Below, piece after piece: positions 34,006-47,266 of a stretch of DNA of 64,000 nt. The DNA is taken from NCBI RefSeq assembly GCF_027943255.1, contig NC_072896.1:66172501-66236500 (forward strand). The letters are read 5' to 3'. The first letter of the stretch is position 1. The number at the start of each line of letters is the position of its first letter. Both the position numbers and the translations under genes were made by a program. Below the pieces are notes generated by a model. The model saw nothing but the letters and a program-made list of their open reading frames with translations. It was not told the DNA's origin and did no database searches. This DNA comes from Anastrepha obliqua. Lineage: Eukaryota; Arthropoda; Insecta; Diptera; Tephritidae.

Positions 34006-35194
34006 ATATGCTCTAAACATGAACATGATGTGAACCCTTAAAAAACAGAATTAGTTTTGTTTTTGAGTAAATACGAAATTCCACAGTTTGTGAAGCCAAC
34101 ATTAAATGGTGTAAGGCTAGAAATAGAAAATAGCGAGAAGAAAATAGAGTGAAGAAATATACTGTAGGTGCATTCTCATACAACAGGAAATAGGACAGGC
34201 AGAGACGTTATCAGACCTAGCTTCTTATAGTCTGGTGAAGGGCTCTCAATAAGTTTACGATTGGAAACTGGCTTCAGAGCGTCATACCAGGAAATTGTAA
34301 GGCAGAGAAATTAGAGGGCACTACCTTTCGCCCCGCTCTTGATACTAAGGTTGTCCGTATACCCCTCTCAATCTACAAATTGCGTGATGCAAGTAGCAAT
34401 GGCACTTCAGCCAACACGAAATGGGTTGATAGTCTGACATAAAATGCTATAAAATGAATGACTATTTGATCTGCTTCTGTCCGGCGTGGCATTCCACTAG
34501 ATTTAGATACTTTGGTTCATAAGTTCTTAAGTATTACTGATGACCCTAGGGGCATAAGTGTCCGCCAGAGCAATGGATTTGCACTTGAAACCAAATGATT
34601 TAACGATGAGTAGCAGACAAACAGTTACTGTGGTATTACAATGGATCGAAAATGGTCTAAGTGAGTTGGTTTGGACACCGGCTTTCACTTCTACCTACCT
34701 TCCTACCTACTTACCTACCGTGGCACGGAAGAAAAAAATGACTTGGCAAAGTATACAGAATCAGCAACAAAATTTGGTTTCAAATAATCAGTCAAAAGAT
34801 TTACTCAACATTTCTCTTTCATTGAAGAATTAAATTTAATCAAAAAAATACCTCCAAAATTTTCAGATTGGCTCACAAACATGTGCACGTGAGCATTTAC
34901 TCTGATCAGGTAATTTTCATAGAAATACAAACCAGCCAAACTGTGCACTTACCTCTGTGCAGCAAAAAACGTACATCTACCTACGCAAAGAATATTCGAC
35001 ATCGAAAACCTGCAATCACAATAATCAGCAAGAAGATTCGCCACTAGACTCTCACTTCTGCTCTCAGAGAGTACTGCCCAACATCCGGCATGCACGAGCA
35101 ATGGACCAACTTTACTCCTTCCCTACGTACCGCCGCCGAAGAACAAATCGGATTCCGGCGAGCCCGAAACCCACCACAGGCTGAAGCCCACCGT

Positions 35195-36620
35195 CAACCA
35201 ACTGATTGGATCTTATCATTGTGGCTTTAGACCTGGAAGGTCTGCCATCGACTAAATATTTACAATACGTCAAATCTTGGATTGAGAATCGACACACACC
35301 ATCGTTTCGTCGATTTCAAAGCTGCATTGGGCAGTACGAAAAGGGGTTATATGTATGCCGCGATGTCTGAATTTTGTATCCCCGCAAGACTAATACACCA
35401 GCAGCGCCGTCAGAATTGGGAAGGACCTCTCCGAGCCGTTTGATACCAAACGAGGTTTCAGACAGGGTGACTCCCTGTCGTGCGATTTCTTTAACCTGAT
35501 GTTGGAGAGGATCGTACGAGCCGCAGAACTTAATCGCTCAGGCACAATTTTTTATAAGAGTGTACATTTGCTGGCGTATGCCGATGATATTGACATCATC
35601 GGCCTCAACAACCGCGCTGTTAGTTCTGCCTTCTCCAAACTGGATGAAGAGGCAAAGCGAATGGATCTGGTGGTGAATGAGGACAAAACGAAGTACCTCC
35701 TGTCTTCAAACAAACAGTCGGGTCACTCGCGTATCGGCACCCATGTCACTGTTGACAGTTATAATTTCTAAGTTGTAAAAGACTTCATTTATTTAGGAAC
35801 CAGCATAAACACCGATAACAATGTCAGCCCTGAAATCCAACGTAGAATTTCTCTTGCCGACAAGTGCTACTTTGAACTAAGTAGGCAATTGAGTAGAAAA
35901 GTCCTCTCTCGACGAACAAAACTAACACTCTACAAGGCTCTCATCAAGAAGAATGTATCACCCTAAAGTCTTTAGCATGCGGTATGGAAGTAAAGTAGAG
36001 CTTCAGCGAATACTTGATTCGACGATACCGCGGCTCCTTAGGCGTTTTTAAAAATTGCCACAGGCTGTCATATATTTGATATCTATAAGTGTAGAGAAAC
36101 CAATGTGATTTTTATTCTCCAAGCAGTGAAGATTTTGCTCGTGCTTCAGAAGGACTTTAGACCAATCAGCTTGCCGTCGTTCCTTCTAAAAACACTGGAA
36201 CGTTTGATAGATCTTCATATAAAAGGTTGGTTGAACTGTGATGACTTCTCGGCAGCTGAAAACCAAGGCTAGGTCAACCGATACAGCCCTGCATTCACTG
36301 GTGGGTACTTTTGAGAAATCTTTCTCGTTAAGGAATATACTCTACCAGCCTACCTAGACATTGAAGGTGCATTTAATAACATCTCTTCCGAGAAGATACT
36401 CTCGGCCCTTTGTTAGGTTGGAGTTGATGTGTCAATTAGACAACTAGTACGTCACCTGCTAAATAGTCGGACAATAATTTCCAAATTAGGTGCTTCCTGC
36501 ATCGTTTGCGCAGTCTTCACAGGAATTCCTCAAGGAGCCGTTCTTTCTTCTCTTCTGTGTAACCTGGCCGCCAAGGATCTGCTTTTGATGCTCGATAGTG
36601 AGCGACCAATGCAGATTTAG
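35195..36620 (+). pseudogene. RTE-type and Jockey/LOA-type remnants, unit 2
   Basis: An exact tandem copy of the two reverse transcriptase remnants of unit 1, shifted by 2615. The YADD stretch is at 35499-35771 and the IPQGAVLS stretch at 36429-36620. The lesions are identical, so the copying postdates the decay. Confidence 0.9.
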
Positions 36621-37809
36621 ATATGCTCTAAACATGAACATGATGTGAACCCTTAAAAAACAGAATTAGTTTTGTTTTTGAGTAAATACGAAATTCCACA
36701 GTTTGTGAAGCCAACATTAAATGGTGTAAGGCTAGAAATAGAAAATAGCGAGAAGAAAATAGAGTGAAGAAATATACTGTAGGTGCATTCTCATACAACA
36801 GGAAATAGGACAGGCAGAGACGTTATCAGACCTAGCTTCTTATAGTCTGGTGAAGGGCTCTCAATAAGTTTACGATTGGAAACTGGCTTCAGAGCGTCAT
36901 ACCAGGAAATTGTAAGGCAGAGAAATTAGAGGGCACTACCTTTCGCCCCGCTCTTGATACTAAGGTTGTCCGTATACCCCTCTCAATCTACAAATTGCGT
37001 GATGCAAGTAGCAATGGCACTTCAGCCAACACGAAATGGGTTGATAGTCTGACATAAAATGCTATAAAATGAATGACTATTTGATCTGCTTCTGTCCGGC
37101 GTGGCATTCCACTAGATTTAGATACTTTGGTTCATAAGTTCTTAAGTATTACTGATGACCCTAGGGGCATAAGTGTCCGCCAGAGCAATGGATTTGCACT
37201 TGAAACCAAATGATTTAACGATGAGTAGCAGACAAACAGTTACTGTGGTATTACAATGGATCGAAAATGGTCTAAGTGAGTTGGTTTGGACACCGGCTTT
37301 CACTTCTACCTACCTTCCTACCTACTTACCTACCGTGGCACGGAAGAAAAAAATGACTTGGCAAAGTATACAGAATCAGCAACAAAATTTGGTTTCAAAT
37401 AATCAGTCAAAAGATTTACTCAACATTTCTCTTTCATTGAAGAATTAAATTTAATCAAAAAAATACCTCCAAAATTTTCAGATTGGCTCACAAACATGTG
37501 CACGTGAGCATTTACTCTGATCAGGTAATTTTCATAGAAATACAAACCAGCCAAACTGTGCACTTACCTCTGTGCAGCAAAAAACGTACATCTACCTACG
37601 CAAAGAATATTCGACATCGAAAACCTGCAATCACAATAATCAGCAAGAAGATTCGCCACTAGACTCTCACTTCTGCTCTCAGAGAGTACTGCCCAACATC
37701 CGGCATGCACGAGCAATGGACCAACTTTACTCCTTCCCTACGTACCGCCGCCGAAGAACAAATCGGATTCCGGCGAGCCCGAAACCCACCACAGGCTGAA
37801 GCCCACCGT

Positions 37810-39235
37810 CAACCAACTGATTGGATCTTATCATTGTGGCTTTAGACCTGGAAGGTCTGCCATCGACTAAATATTTACAATACGTCAAATCTTGGATTGA
37901 GAATCGACACACACCATCGTTTCGTCGATTTCAAAGCTGCATTGGGCAGTACGAAAAGGGGTTATATGTATGCCGCGATGTCTGAATTTTGTATCCCCGC
38001 AAGACTAATACACCAGCAGCGCCGTCAGAATTGGGAAGGACCTCTCCGAGCCGTTTGATACCAAACGAGGTTTCAGACAGGGTGACTCCCTGTCGTGCGA
38101 TTTCTTTAACCTGATGTTGGAGAGGATCGTACGAGCCGCAGAACTTAATCGCTCAGGCACAATTTTTTATAAGAGTGTACATTTGCTGGCGTATGCCGAT
38201 GATATTGACATCATCGGCCTCAACAACCGCGCTGTTAGTTCTGCCTTCTCCAAACTGGATGAAGAGGCAAAGCGAATGGATCTGGTGGTGAATGAGGACA
38301 AAACGAAGTACCTCCTGTCTTCAAACAAACAGTCGGGTCACTCGCGTATCGGCACCCATGTCACTGTTGACAGTTATAATTTCTAAGTTGTAAAAGACTT
38401 CATTTATTTAGGAACCAGCATAAACACCGATAACAATGTCAGCCCTGAAATCCAACGTAGAATTTCTCTTGCCGACAAGTGCTACTTTGAACTAAGTAGG
38501 CAATTGAGTAGAAAAGTCCTCTCTCGACGAACAAAACTAACACTCTACAAGGCTCTCATCAAGAAGAATGTATCACCCTAAAGTCTTTAGCATGCGGTAT
38601 GGAAGTAAAGTAGAGCTTCAGCGAATACTTGATTCGACGATACCGTGGCTCCTTAGGCGTTTTTAAAAATTGCCACAGGCTGTCATATATTTGATATCTA
38701 TAAGTGTAGAGAAACCAATGTGATTTTTATTCTCCAAGCAGTGAAGATTTTGCTCGTGCTTCAGAAGGACTTTAGACCAATCAGCTTGCCGTCGTTCCTT
38801 CTAAAAACACTGGAACGTTTGATAGATCTTCATATAAAAGGTTGGTTGAACTGTGATGACTTCTCGGCAGCTGAAAACCAAGGCTAGGTCAACCGATACA
38901 GCCCTGCATTCACTGGTGGGTACTTTTGAGAAATCTTTCTCGTTAAGGAATATACTCTACCAGCCTACCTAGACATTGAAGGTGCATTTAATAACATCTC
39001 TTCCGAGAAGATACTCTCGGCCCTTTGTTAGGTTGGAGTTGATGTGTCAATTAGACAACTAGTACGTCACCTGCTAAATAGTCGGACAATAATTTCCAAA
39101 TTAGGTGCTTCCTGCATCGTTTGCGCAGTCTTCACAGGAATTCCTCAAGGAGCCGTTCTTTCTTCTCTTCTGTGTAACCTGGCCGCCAAGGATCTGCTTT
39201 TGATGCTCGATAGTGAGCGACCAATGCAGATTTAG
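37810..39235 (+). pseudogene. RTE-type and Jockey/LOA-type remnants, unit 3
   Basis: The third copy, with the YADD stretch at 38114-38386 and the IPQGAVLS stretch at 39044-39235. It shares every stop with units 1 and 2 and differs by a few substitutions, one near 38646. Confidence 0.9.
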
Positions 39236-40164
39236 ATATGCTCTAAACATGAACATGATGTGAACCCTTAAAAAACAGAATTAGTTTTGTTTTTGAGTAA
39301 ATACGAAATTCCACAGTTTGTGAAGCCAACATTAAATGGTGTAAGGCTAGAAATAGAAAATAGCGAGAAGAAAATAGAGTGAAGAAATATACTGTAGGTG
39401 CATTCTCATACAACAGGAAATAGGACAGGCAGAGACGTTATCAGACCTAGCTTCTTATAGTCTGGTGAAGGGCTCTCAATAAGTTTACGATTGGAAACTG
39501 GCTTCAGAGCGTCATACCAGGAAATTGTAAGGCAGAGAAATTAGAGGGCACTACCTTTCGCCCCGCTCTTGATACTAAGGTTGTCCGTATACCCCTCTCA
39601 ATCTACAAATTGCGTGATGCAAGTAGCAATGGCACTTCAGCCAACACGAAATGGGTTGATAGTCTGACATAAAATGCTATAAAATGAATGACTATTTGAT
39701 CTGCTTCTGTCCGGCGTGGCATTCCACTAGATTTAGATACTTTGGTTCATAAGTTCTTAAGTATTACTGATGACCCTAGGGGCATAAGTGTCCGCCAGAG
39801 CAATGGATTTGCACTTGAAACCAAATGATTTAACGATGAGTAGCAGACAAACAGTTACTGTGGTATTACAATGGATCGAAAATGGTCTAAGTGAGTTGGT
39901 TTGGACACCGGCTTTCACTTCTACCTACCTTCCTACCTACTTACCTACCGTGGCACGGAAGAAAAAAATGACTTGGCAAAGTATACAGAATCAGCAACAA
40001 AACTTGGTTTCAAATAATCAGTCAAAAGATTTACTCAACATTTCTCTTTCATTGAAGAATTAAATTTAATCAAAAAAATACCTCCAAAATTTTCAGATTG
40101 GCTCACAAACATGTGCACGTGAGCATTTACTCTGATCAGGTAATTTTCATAGAAATACAAACCA

Positions 40165-41110
40165 TCAAATTTTAATCTCAGCTACTTTGTGCGGAATGCG
40201 CTGGATGGCAGCACACATATATTTATACAAGGATGTGCATATATGTACCCAGATGTATTTGTCAGTCATCAAATACACACGCACATACATACCTACATAT
40301 CCATATCAACATATTTGCACACACAATATTTTTCTTTGCCTTCACGTTCGCCTGCATTGCTATTAGGCGGACAGCTCCTTCAGCTCCTTCATATCGTTTA
40401 GTTGGTGTCTAATATTTGCAAAATTCATGCCCCGCAACGCGCGCCACCGCCCATGCCAGCGGTCGGTAATGTTCTCAATGCATGGCTACCGAGCAACGGA
40501 CCAGCAAGGGAGCATGAAACCGATCAGCAAGCCATTGCACAGTGGTCCCGCCGCGTAGGAAGAGCGGTCATAAGAACTTTTGGCGTGATAAATAACTTTT
40601 TAGTACGTTTTTAAGTTGAGAAATGTTTTTATTTGTTAAAAAAACATTAAGACATATAAAAAGTAATATATATATATATAATAAGAATATATATAAGATA
40701 TAATAATAATATATAATAAAGTAATATATAATTAATATAAAAAGTCAAAGGAAAATTAGGTACACACATTTTTTATATAAAATTGTTTTGTTTCGTTTAA
40801 AGTTTTGCATAAATCCTAAATTAAAAACAATAATAGAAAAAAAACATTAAATTCCGAAAGGATGAGCATAAAGTATACTTTGATGCCAGTTAACTTATTC
40901 TTATTTATGAAAGCAATAGAATATTCACTTCCAAAAAAGTTAATGTACTTAGAAATACAAAACTTTTAACTCAACAAACCTAACACTTCTCTTGACATCA
41001 TAGATTTCTAGATATAAATGTATCGGAATTAAGAAGAAGCTTGGGCAAAAGATCCGTGTTAGTTACAGTTCCTGAGTGCTTTCTGGTATTGTCACGTCTG
41101 AATTGTTTCA
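40165..41110. other. Spacer with a GC-richer patch at 40420-40570
   Basis: A 70-codon frame ending at 40614 (RAPPPMPAVGNVLNAWLPSN) is less AT-rich than its surroundings and could be a coding remnant, but I do not recognise it. AT repeats fill 40660-40740. Confidence 0.35.
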
Positions 41111-41926
41111 CTAATTTATTATATGATTCAGCTGCTTTGAATTACTTAGTATTGCAAGAATAGCGGAACTATCAACATTAGCTAGATCGAACCTGCGACG
41201 CTTTGTCCTCTTGCTGCAATCCTCAAAATCTTTTCTGTGTCTCTATCTGTGTTCGCTCGGAGACGGATTCGTAGAGTTTGTCACCTCGCCCGACTCTCGC
41301 TTTTTCAACACACATAATTCGGTTTCAGTTAACCAATTACTGTACTTGGCAATCAGCCTTGTTTTTGATCTTTGCACTTTTTTCCAGTATCGAGAAATCC
41401 GTGAATAGATCCAAGAAAAACGATTTTCAACGTCTTTTAAGGTTAAATTCTCAGAGTTTGGTAAAGCTTGAATTATGTTCTTCAGTACGTGGCGACATCT
41501 ATCAACATCATTTTTAATGCTATTGCAACATAACCACGTGTCCAGAATATGCATGCGCGTAAATGAACACTTCAAATTTACACCTAAAACAAAAAAAAAT
41601 CTTTATTAGCAATCTTGGTAGAATTACATTTTTCAAAATCCTACACATAGGTACAGATTAGACCCTATATCAAGCGCAATCGCAGGTCATCGCAGCTGAA
41701 AATTAGTTTTCCTTAAAGAGAACATACGTAAGAATATTTTAATGTATATCTCATTTGTGCAGATTCGTGCGAACTTAGTTAAAACTTTACAAACTTCTTA
41801 TTAAAAAAAATAAACGGCAAATTTTAAAGCACGTATTTCGTACGGTCTGAAAACCTATTAAATAATAATTAAAAAAGATAACAAAACGTTTAACATGTCG
41901 TACATACCTTCAACTTGAATTTCCAT
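41111..41926 (-). pseudogene. Two-exon remnant resembling a Transib-type N-terminal domain
   Basis: Exon 1 (41908-41926) reads MEIQVEG up to a donor G/GTATGT. Exon 2 (41111-41583) starts after a pyrimidine-rich acceptor TTTTTTTGTTTTAG. The join keeps the frame (GVNLKCSFTRMHILDTWLC) and gives 164 codons including the terminal stop. The region RFSWIYSRISRYWKKVQRSK...KYSNWL and, past one in-frame TAG (41243-41245), RKDFEDCSKRTKRRRFDLA resembles the layout of the two Transib N-terminal regions at 52464-55026: helices, W..CHR/KV.R, WL, then a basic K+RK block. No catalytic domain follows. It could be a decayed transposase, or a host gene derived from one. The family link is my inference. Confidence 0.5.
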
Positions 41927-43431
41927 TGTACAACAGGTCATAAACACAGTAATGCTTAGAAAAATAACACTTCCCGGCACTGCGTAAGTACGGAGCGGAG
42001 ACCACGCTAACTATCACTTTTCAAATTCTCTTATAAGTGAATTGTTTGTGCAGTTGAAATTTCTTTTGTACTCTAAGTTACTATGAGTAATGAACTAACA
42101 TTTAGCTAAATATTGTTGCATAATTTTAACATGACTATTTTCATCCAATGTCCTATGGCGGAACCACTGTGCACTGAGGCAATCTGCATTGCGCCTTTCA
42201 CTTGTGGCCCACCACCCGGCTGTCTCGTATTGTCCTGTGCTGTCCTGTTCTGCTCTGCTCTGGCTGGTTTATTGTTGCCATTTATTGTGCTGTAACTAAA
42301 ACTAATTGAATCATTTCTTTGTTTGCTTTACTGCATTATACACTTCGCGCAGTTCGCTTGGTTGCTCGATGTTTTTTTTTGTTGCTTGTTGTTTTTTGCT
42401 TTGTGTTTTGGGTTATTGCTATGTATTTTGCAGCCATTCTAATGCTACCTAATTACGCCAACAACAATTCCGGCTATCGTACAAATGCGCGGGAAATAAG
42501 ACATCATAGTGTCGTGTGCTTTTATTATTCTGTACTGTTGCATAAACAAGGGCGTTGCCAATCCATAGTCTATCAATTCAGTAACTACGAAAAATTGCTT
42601 CACGCACGTTTAGTTACATATTTCAATATTTGCTTGGTAAAAAAATTCTTTAGTAATGGAAAAGGTAAGACGGAAAGTTTATCCTTTGTTTGCTTTGAAA
42701 CACCAACGAGCGCCTATAAATATGCAAGAAAAATATACAGAAAGAAAGAAGAAATTTTCCATTCAATTGGCATAAAAAGAGAATCGACCTTGAAGGAATA
42801 TTTATAGTAGTATAGAAAAAAATATGTGTTGAGTTTGTTGTGCAAAGGTAACTGAGTATACTTGTAAATTCCACGAATAATAAACCTGCAGGAAATGCAA
42901 CTAATTTAAAACGTTCTTGAGACTAGAGAATGCTTTCTACGAAGTAAGCTATTTATGGCTCACAAAATGGTTATTGTTGATCAATTCTGCATTAGGTGGC
43001 AGCTACCCATTTATAGACCTATTAAAAGTAAGCTGATTATTGACAAGTGAATGATGATTTTCAGAAGTCAGGTTACAACTAAAATAACTGTAGTCCAACG
43101 TGTCGTTTTACTTACAATATCAATGAACCGTAGCTTGTGTGGCCCGGTGATGAACTAATTTTAACTGTTTGCTACTGGAATATTCTGGCCAAGTGCAATT
43201 TTCTTTATAATTTTAACAATATATGGAAGGAAAATGTGAAGTTTCTATTTGTTCTATTTTGTAACTAAATTACAATAAAATTGTTAAGGCTACATCCTAA
43301 AGTTTTTAATCACACCAGTGCGCAACAGTTATCAGAAATGTTTTATTTAACCCGACAAAATGTTACATATAACAAATCGTACAAAAAATGAAAATAGGCT
43401 GGAGCCAAAATCTGAGCCTATCTGTCGCTGG
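41927..43431. other. Spacer; one 162-codon frame without motifs
   Basis: The frame at 42319-42807 is hydrophobic at its start (LVARCFFLLLVVFCFVFWVI) and basic at its end, but has no family motif, and its start is AT- and T-run driven. I see no reason to call it a gene. Confidence 0.35.
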
Positions 43432-43645
43432 AACTTGAATTTTAATTTGAATTTGAATTTGAAAAGGTCGAGCCCAGGAGCACCAGGAGATTTGGTGGCT
43501 CCTAAAACACTCAGGCTAAAGAGCCCATTGTATTTAAAGCTCTGGAAAGGGGGCAGATAGTCAAGGAGGGAGGGAGAAAAGTATCGGAGAAAGAGATAGG
43601 AAAGAATAGAGACAGAGATAGAGATAGTTAGTCCTGTGAGAATTT

Positions 43646-46600
43646 TTAAAATTCTTTAGCAAATCTGTAAATATCCTCCAGTTTTAGAGAACGAATATTA
43701 CTCATTCTCATGACATCGGAACCCAATACTCGTAGCCTTGCTCTAGCAAAGGCAGGACACTCACAGAGAAAATGCTCAGTGCTATCCGCCTCCTCCAAGC
43801 ATTGCCTGTCATACCGGGTTCTCGATGATTCCAATGGTGGTCATATGCTAACCCCATGGGTTGTGCCCTGTAATGATGCCGACCATCAACCGAATATCTT
43901 TCCTTCTAAGTTTTAGTAGAAAGTTTGACAGTTTTCTGTTCGGACTTGACACAAAACACTTTGCAGTTCTGCAGCGTTCTAGACCGGACCATCGCTCTTT
44001 ATGTAAATTGCCTACATAATCGCTTATCCAATTCTTGATTCCTGCGGGACTGATTCCGATTATTGGCTCTGGCCCCTGTAGGGGCACCGCTGATCCACGG
44101 TTGGCCAATTCATCGGCAATTTCGTTTCCTTGAACACCGGAGTGTCCCGGAACCCATATAAGTACAAGCCTGTTTTAATTAGCTTCTTCTTACATTCTTG
44201 AACAATCTTTGAGGTTTGCTTGCGTTCTCCAGGGCCTGCAATGCAGCCTGACTCTCACTGAAGACTCCAATCTGTTTCCCGCTCCATCTCCTCTCGATTA
44301 TCCATTCGGCTACTTTTAGGATGGCAAAAACTTCTGTTTGGAAAACAGTTGTCATTCCCCCCATAGCATAGTGATACTTATTACTATCGTTTAAGTACCA
44401 TCCGGCTCCAGACCCTATTTCAGTCTTGGACCCATCGGTAAAGAAAATATCCGTCAATCCCTGCATGCATTTTGGATTGCTCCATTGCTCACGCAATGGA
44501 AATCTGACATCAAATTTCCTTCCAAATGAAACTGTGTTTAGGTGCCAAAAACAGTGGATACTGCTCCGACAGCAACTTAAAGATTTCTCTGTGTCCCGAA
44601 GTTCCATCTTCGTGCCAGAAACCATATTTATGGAGTCTACACATTGCTTTTATTGTTTCCTGTTGTATCTTAAGATCCAGGGGGAGCAAATCAAGCATAG
44701 CATTTAGGGCATCACCAGAGGTTGTACTCATGGCACCCGTGAAGCATACACATACACTTCTTTGCAGCCTGTATAGTTTCCGGATTGTGGACTTAACCAT
44801 GCTCCGTCGCCACCAGACCACAGAAGCGTAAGTGATGATTGGTCTGATAAGTGCTGTGTATATCCATAGGACCACAGCAGGTTTCAGACCCCAGGTTTTG
44901 CCAAAGGCTCTACGGTATTGCTGAAAAATCTTCAATGCCCGATTCACCTTCAGTGAAACGTGTGTCTCCCATGTCAGCTTCTTATCCAAGATTACTCCTA
45001 GATATTTAACTTCGTTGGAAAGACCAAGTGTCACACCTTTCAGTGTTGGAAGACTGAGTCCATCCAATTTCCGTTTTCTCGTAAACAAGACTATGGTTGT
45101 TTTGTTCGGATTAACGGAAAGACCTTGTCTCATGCACCAGTCATCGATTTTGTCAAGAATCCTCTGCACTTTCGTGCAAAGCCTCCTTAAGGATTTATCC
45201 GATGTTAGCGCACAGACGTCGTGCGCATATGCTTGGACGTGAAAGCCGAGTTCCTGCAACTCCACTAATAGAGAGTCTACAACGAAGCACCACAGCAGCG
45301 GAGAAAGACCCCCTTGGGAACATCCTTGCTTGGCCCTGACTGTGATTTGTTCGTCACTGCTCCCACCAGCGGTTAACGGCCTCTCAGAGAGCATGGAATA
45401 TATCCATTTTATAATGGCTTGATTAACTCCGTGTCGTTCGGCAGAAGAACATATCGAGCCGAAAATGGCATTATCAAAAGCCCCCTCAATGTCCACGAAC
45501 ACGCCCATTGTGTATTCGTCAGCTTCCAGCCCGGCTTCAATCTTGCTAACAAGATCGTGTAAGGATGATTCTCATGATTTTCCACTCTGGTAAGCGTGTT
45601 GATTTCTACTAAGTGGACTTCTCGGCAATACCCCCACTCGAATATGTTTCTCCACCACTCGTTCCAGACTTTACAACATGAACGATGTCAAACTGATTGG
45701 TCTAAAACTTTTTGCTAGGGAATAGTCATCTTTTCCTGGTTTCGGAATAAATACTACTCTTACACGTCACCATTGGGATGGTATATAACCAAATGCAAGA
45801 CAGGCTGTGAAGATCCTTTTCAGGGCCTCAATCAGCCTGTCTCCTCCTTTTTTAAGCATTGCTGGATATATTCCGTCAGGCCCAGGGGACTTAAGGTTCT
45901 CAAAGGAAGATAAGGAAAACCTTATCGATTCCCTTGTCACTATCCGACTAGCAATATACCAGCTGCACCTAGAGGTTCCACCGTTGCCACCGTCATTGTT
46001 CATGCCACTCTCAGCTTCAGAGAGAGTTCTACTACCCGGAAAATGGGTTTCGAGTAGAGCATTAAACGTTTCCGATTTGGAAATGGTGTATGAACCATCA
46101 GGTTTTCGAATGGAATCCAGCCTTACTGAGCGGTCTAAATGAAGGACCTTACAAAGTCTCGCTGTTTCCCTCATTTCTTCGACGTTACTGCAGAAATTTC
46201 TATAGGATTCAAGTTTGGCTTGCCGTACTTTTTTCTTATATTCTCTCTGTGTAAGTCGATGATTGGCCCAATCCTCTTCTATTTTGGTCTTCAAGGCCTT
46301 ATTAAGAAGTTTCCTGGACCGTACACGAAGCTTCGACAGTTCAGGGTTCCACCAAGGAACCGCTTTCCCCTGTCTGCTTTGCCTGAGTGGACACAGTTCC
46401 TCAAAGCAATTGATTAAAGTACCTTCTAATTTCTTAGTAGCATCTTCAATCATTTCTGCTGATTTGAGTTTTCAGGTTTGGTAACCGCTCTGTTACAAGC
46501 TCACCATACCTGTCCCAGTCCACATTTCGAGGATTCCTACCGGAAGGTATTGATATTGTGTCAATTCCCAGTCGGAATTCGATAAGACGATGATCAGAAA

Positions 46601-47252
46601 GAGAGTCCTCTTCCAAAACTCGCCATCGGTTGATTTGATTTCCAACTGACCTATTGGTAGGTGTTAAATCAATCACCTCTTGTCTCCTTCTGGTCACAAA
46701 AGTTGGTTTGTTACCAGTGTTTTGGGTGATCAAATCGGATGACAGGATAAAATCCAGTAACTTGAGACCTCTGGGGTTGCATTTGCTGCTTCCCCACACA
46801 ATGTTCTGTGAATTTGCGTCACAGCCCACTATTAGCCCCAGATTATTGGATTCTGCGTACTTGACCACTTCTCTTAGCTCCCTCGAAGGAGGTGGCTGTA
46901 AAGAGTCGTAGGGTAGGTAGGCCGAAACTATGATAGCTTCGACACTGTTCCCACTTTTCAAGTACTTTATTTTTGCAGCAACGATATCTCCAGAGCATAG
47001 CTCTTTTAACATCGTGTGTTCGATCAACCTCGGCATGATAATACATGCTCGCGGTCTCACATTCCCTTCACAATGAAGTATTTGTCCCCACGACATAGCA
47101 CTTAGACCACAGATACGCTTGTGACATACCCATGGTTCTTGTATAAGTATTATGTGTGGGTTTGTTTGCAGTTTTGCATGCCTACGGCACAAGAGAGCCG
47201 TAGACGCTTTGCTATGCTGCAGATTAATCTGTGTAAATATTACTTCAGTCAT
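43646..47252 (-). pseudogene. LOA-type ORF2: endonuclease, reverse transcriptase, RNase H; many lesions
   Basis: From ATG at 47252 the endonuclease (IILIQEPWV, GCDANSQNIVWGSS, SLSDHRLIEF) runs to about 46446. A frameshift joins it to the linker and reverse transcriptase: SPGPDGIYP, IPKPGKDD, FRPISLTSF, FVDIEGAFDN, KQGCSQGGLSPLLWC and KYLGVILDKKL. Three in-frame stops fall between 45767 and 45508. The catalytic YADD box reads YAHD near 45227, so the first Asp of the pair is His. RNase H follows (FFTDGSKTEIGSGAG, FSESQAAL, WVPGHSGVQGNEIADELA) with frameshifts near 44530 and 44175. It ends in CLEEADSTEHFLCECPAF, after another shift near 43835. Target-primed insertion would need a helper. Confidence 0.88.
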
Positions 47253-47266
47253 GAGACTGAGTATAT

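Larger units (their letters stand above)
32318..40164. repeat. Three tandem copies of a 2615-bp block
   Basis: Units are 32318-34932, 34933-37547 and 37548-40162, with two further matching bases. The period is exactly 2615 at every landmark checked; for example the phrase CCAAACTGTGCACTTACCTC starts at 32321, 34936 and 37551. Units 1 and 2 look identical. Unit 3 differs by at least two substitutions: CCGCGG to CCGTGG near 38646 and AAATTT to AAACTT near 40002. The block carries parts of two unrelated dead non-LTR elements, so it is a segmental duplication rather than one element. An assembly artefact cannot be excluded. Confidence 0.97.

Noticed and set aside
32318..40164. Satellite DNA or a tandemly amplified functional gene
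   Set aside because: Only three units, each full of stops shared by all; content is broken retrotransposons, so neither a classic satellite nor an amplified working gene.
42319..42807. 162-codon frame with a hydrophobic start resembling a signal anchor
   Set aside because: Composition follows T-runs, there is no recognisable family or conserved motif, and the frame is isolated.
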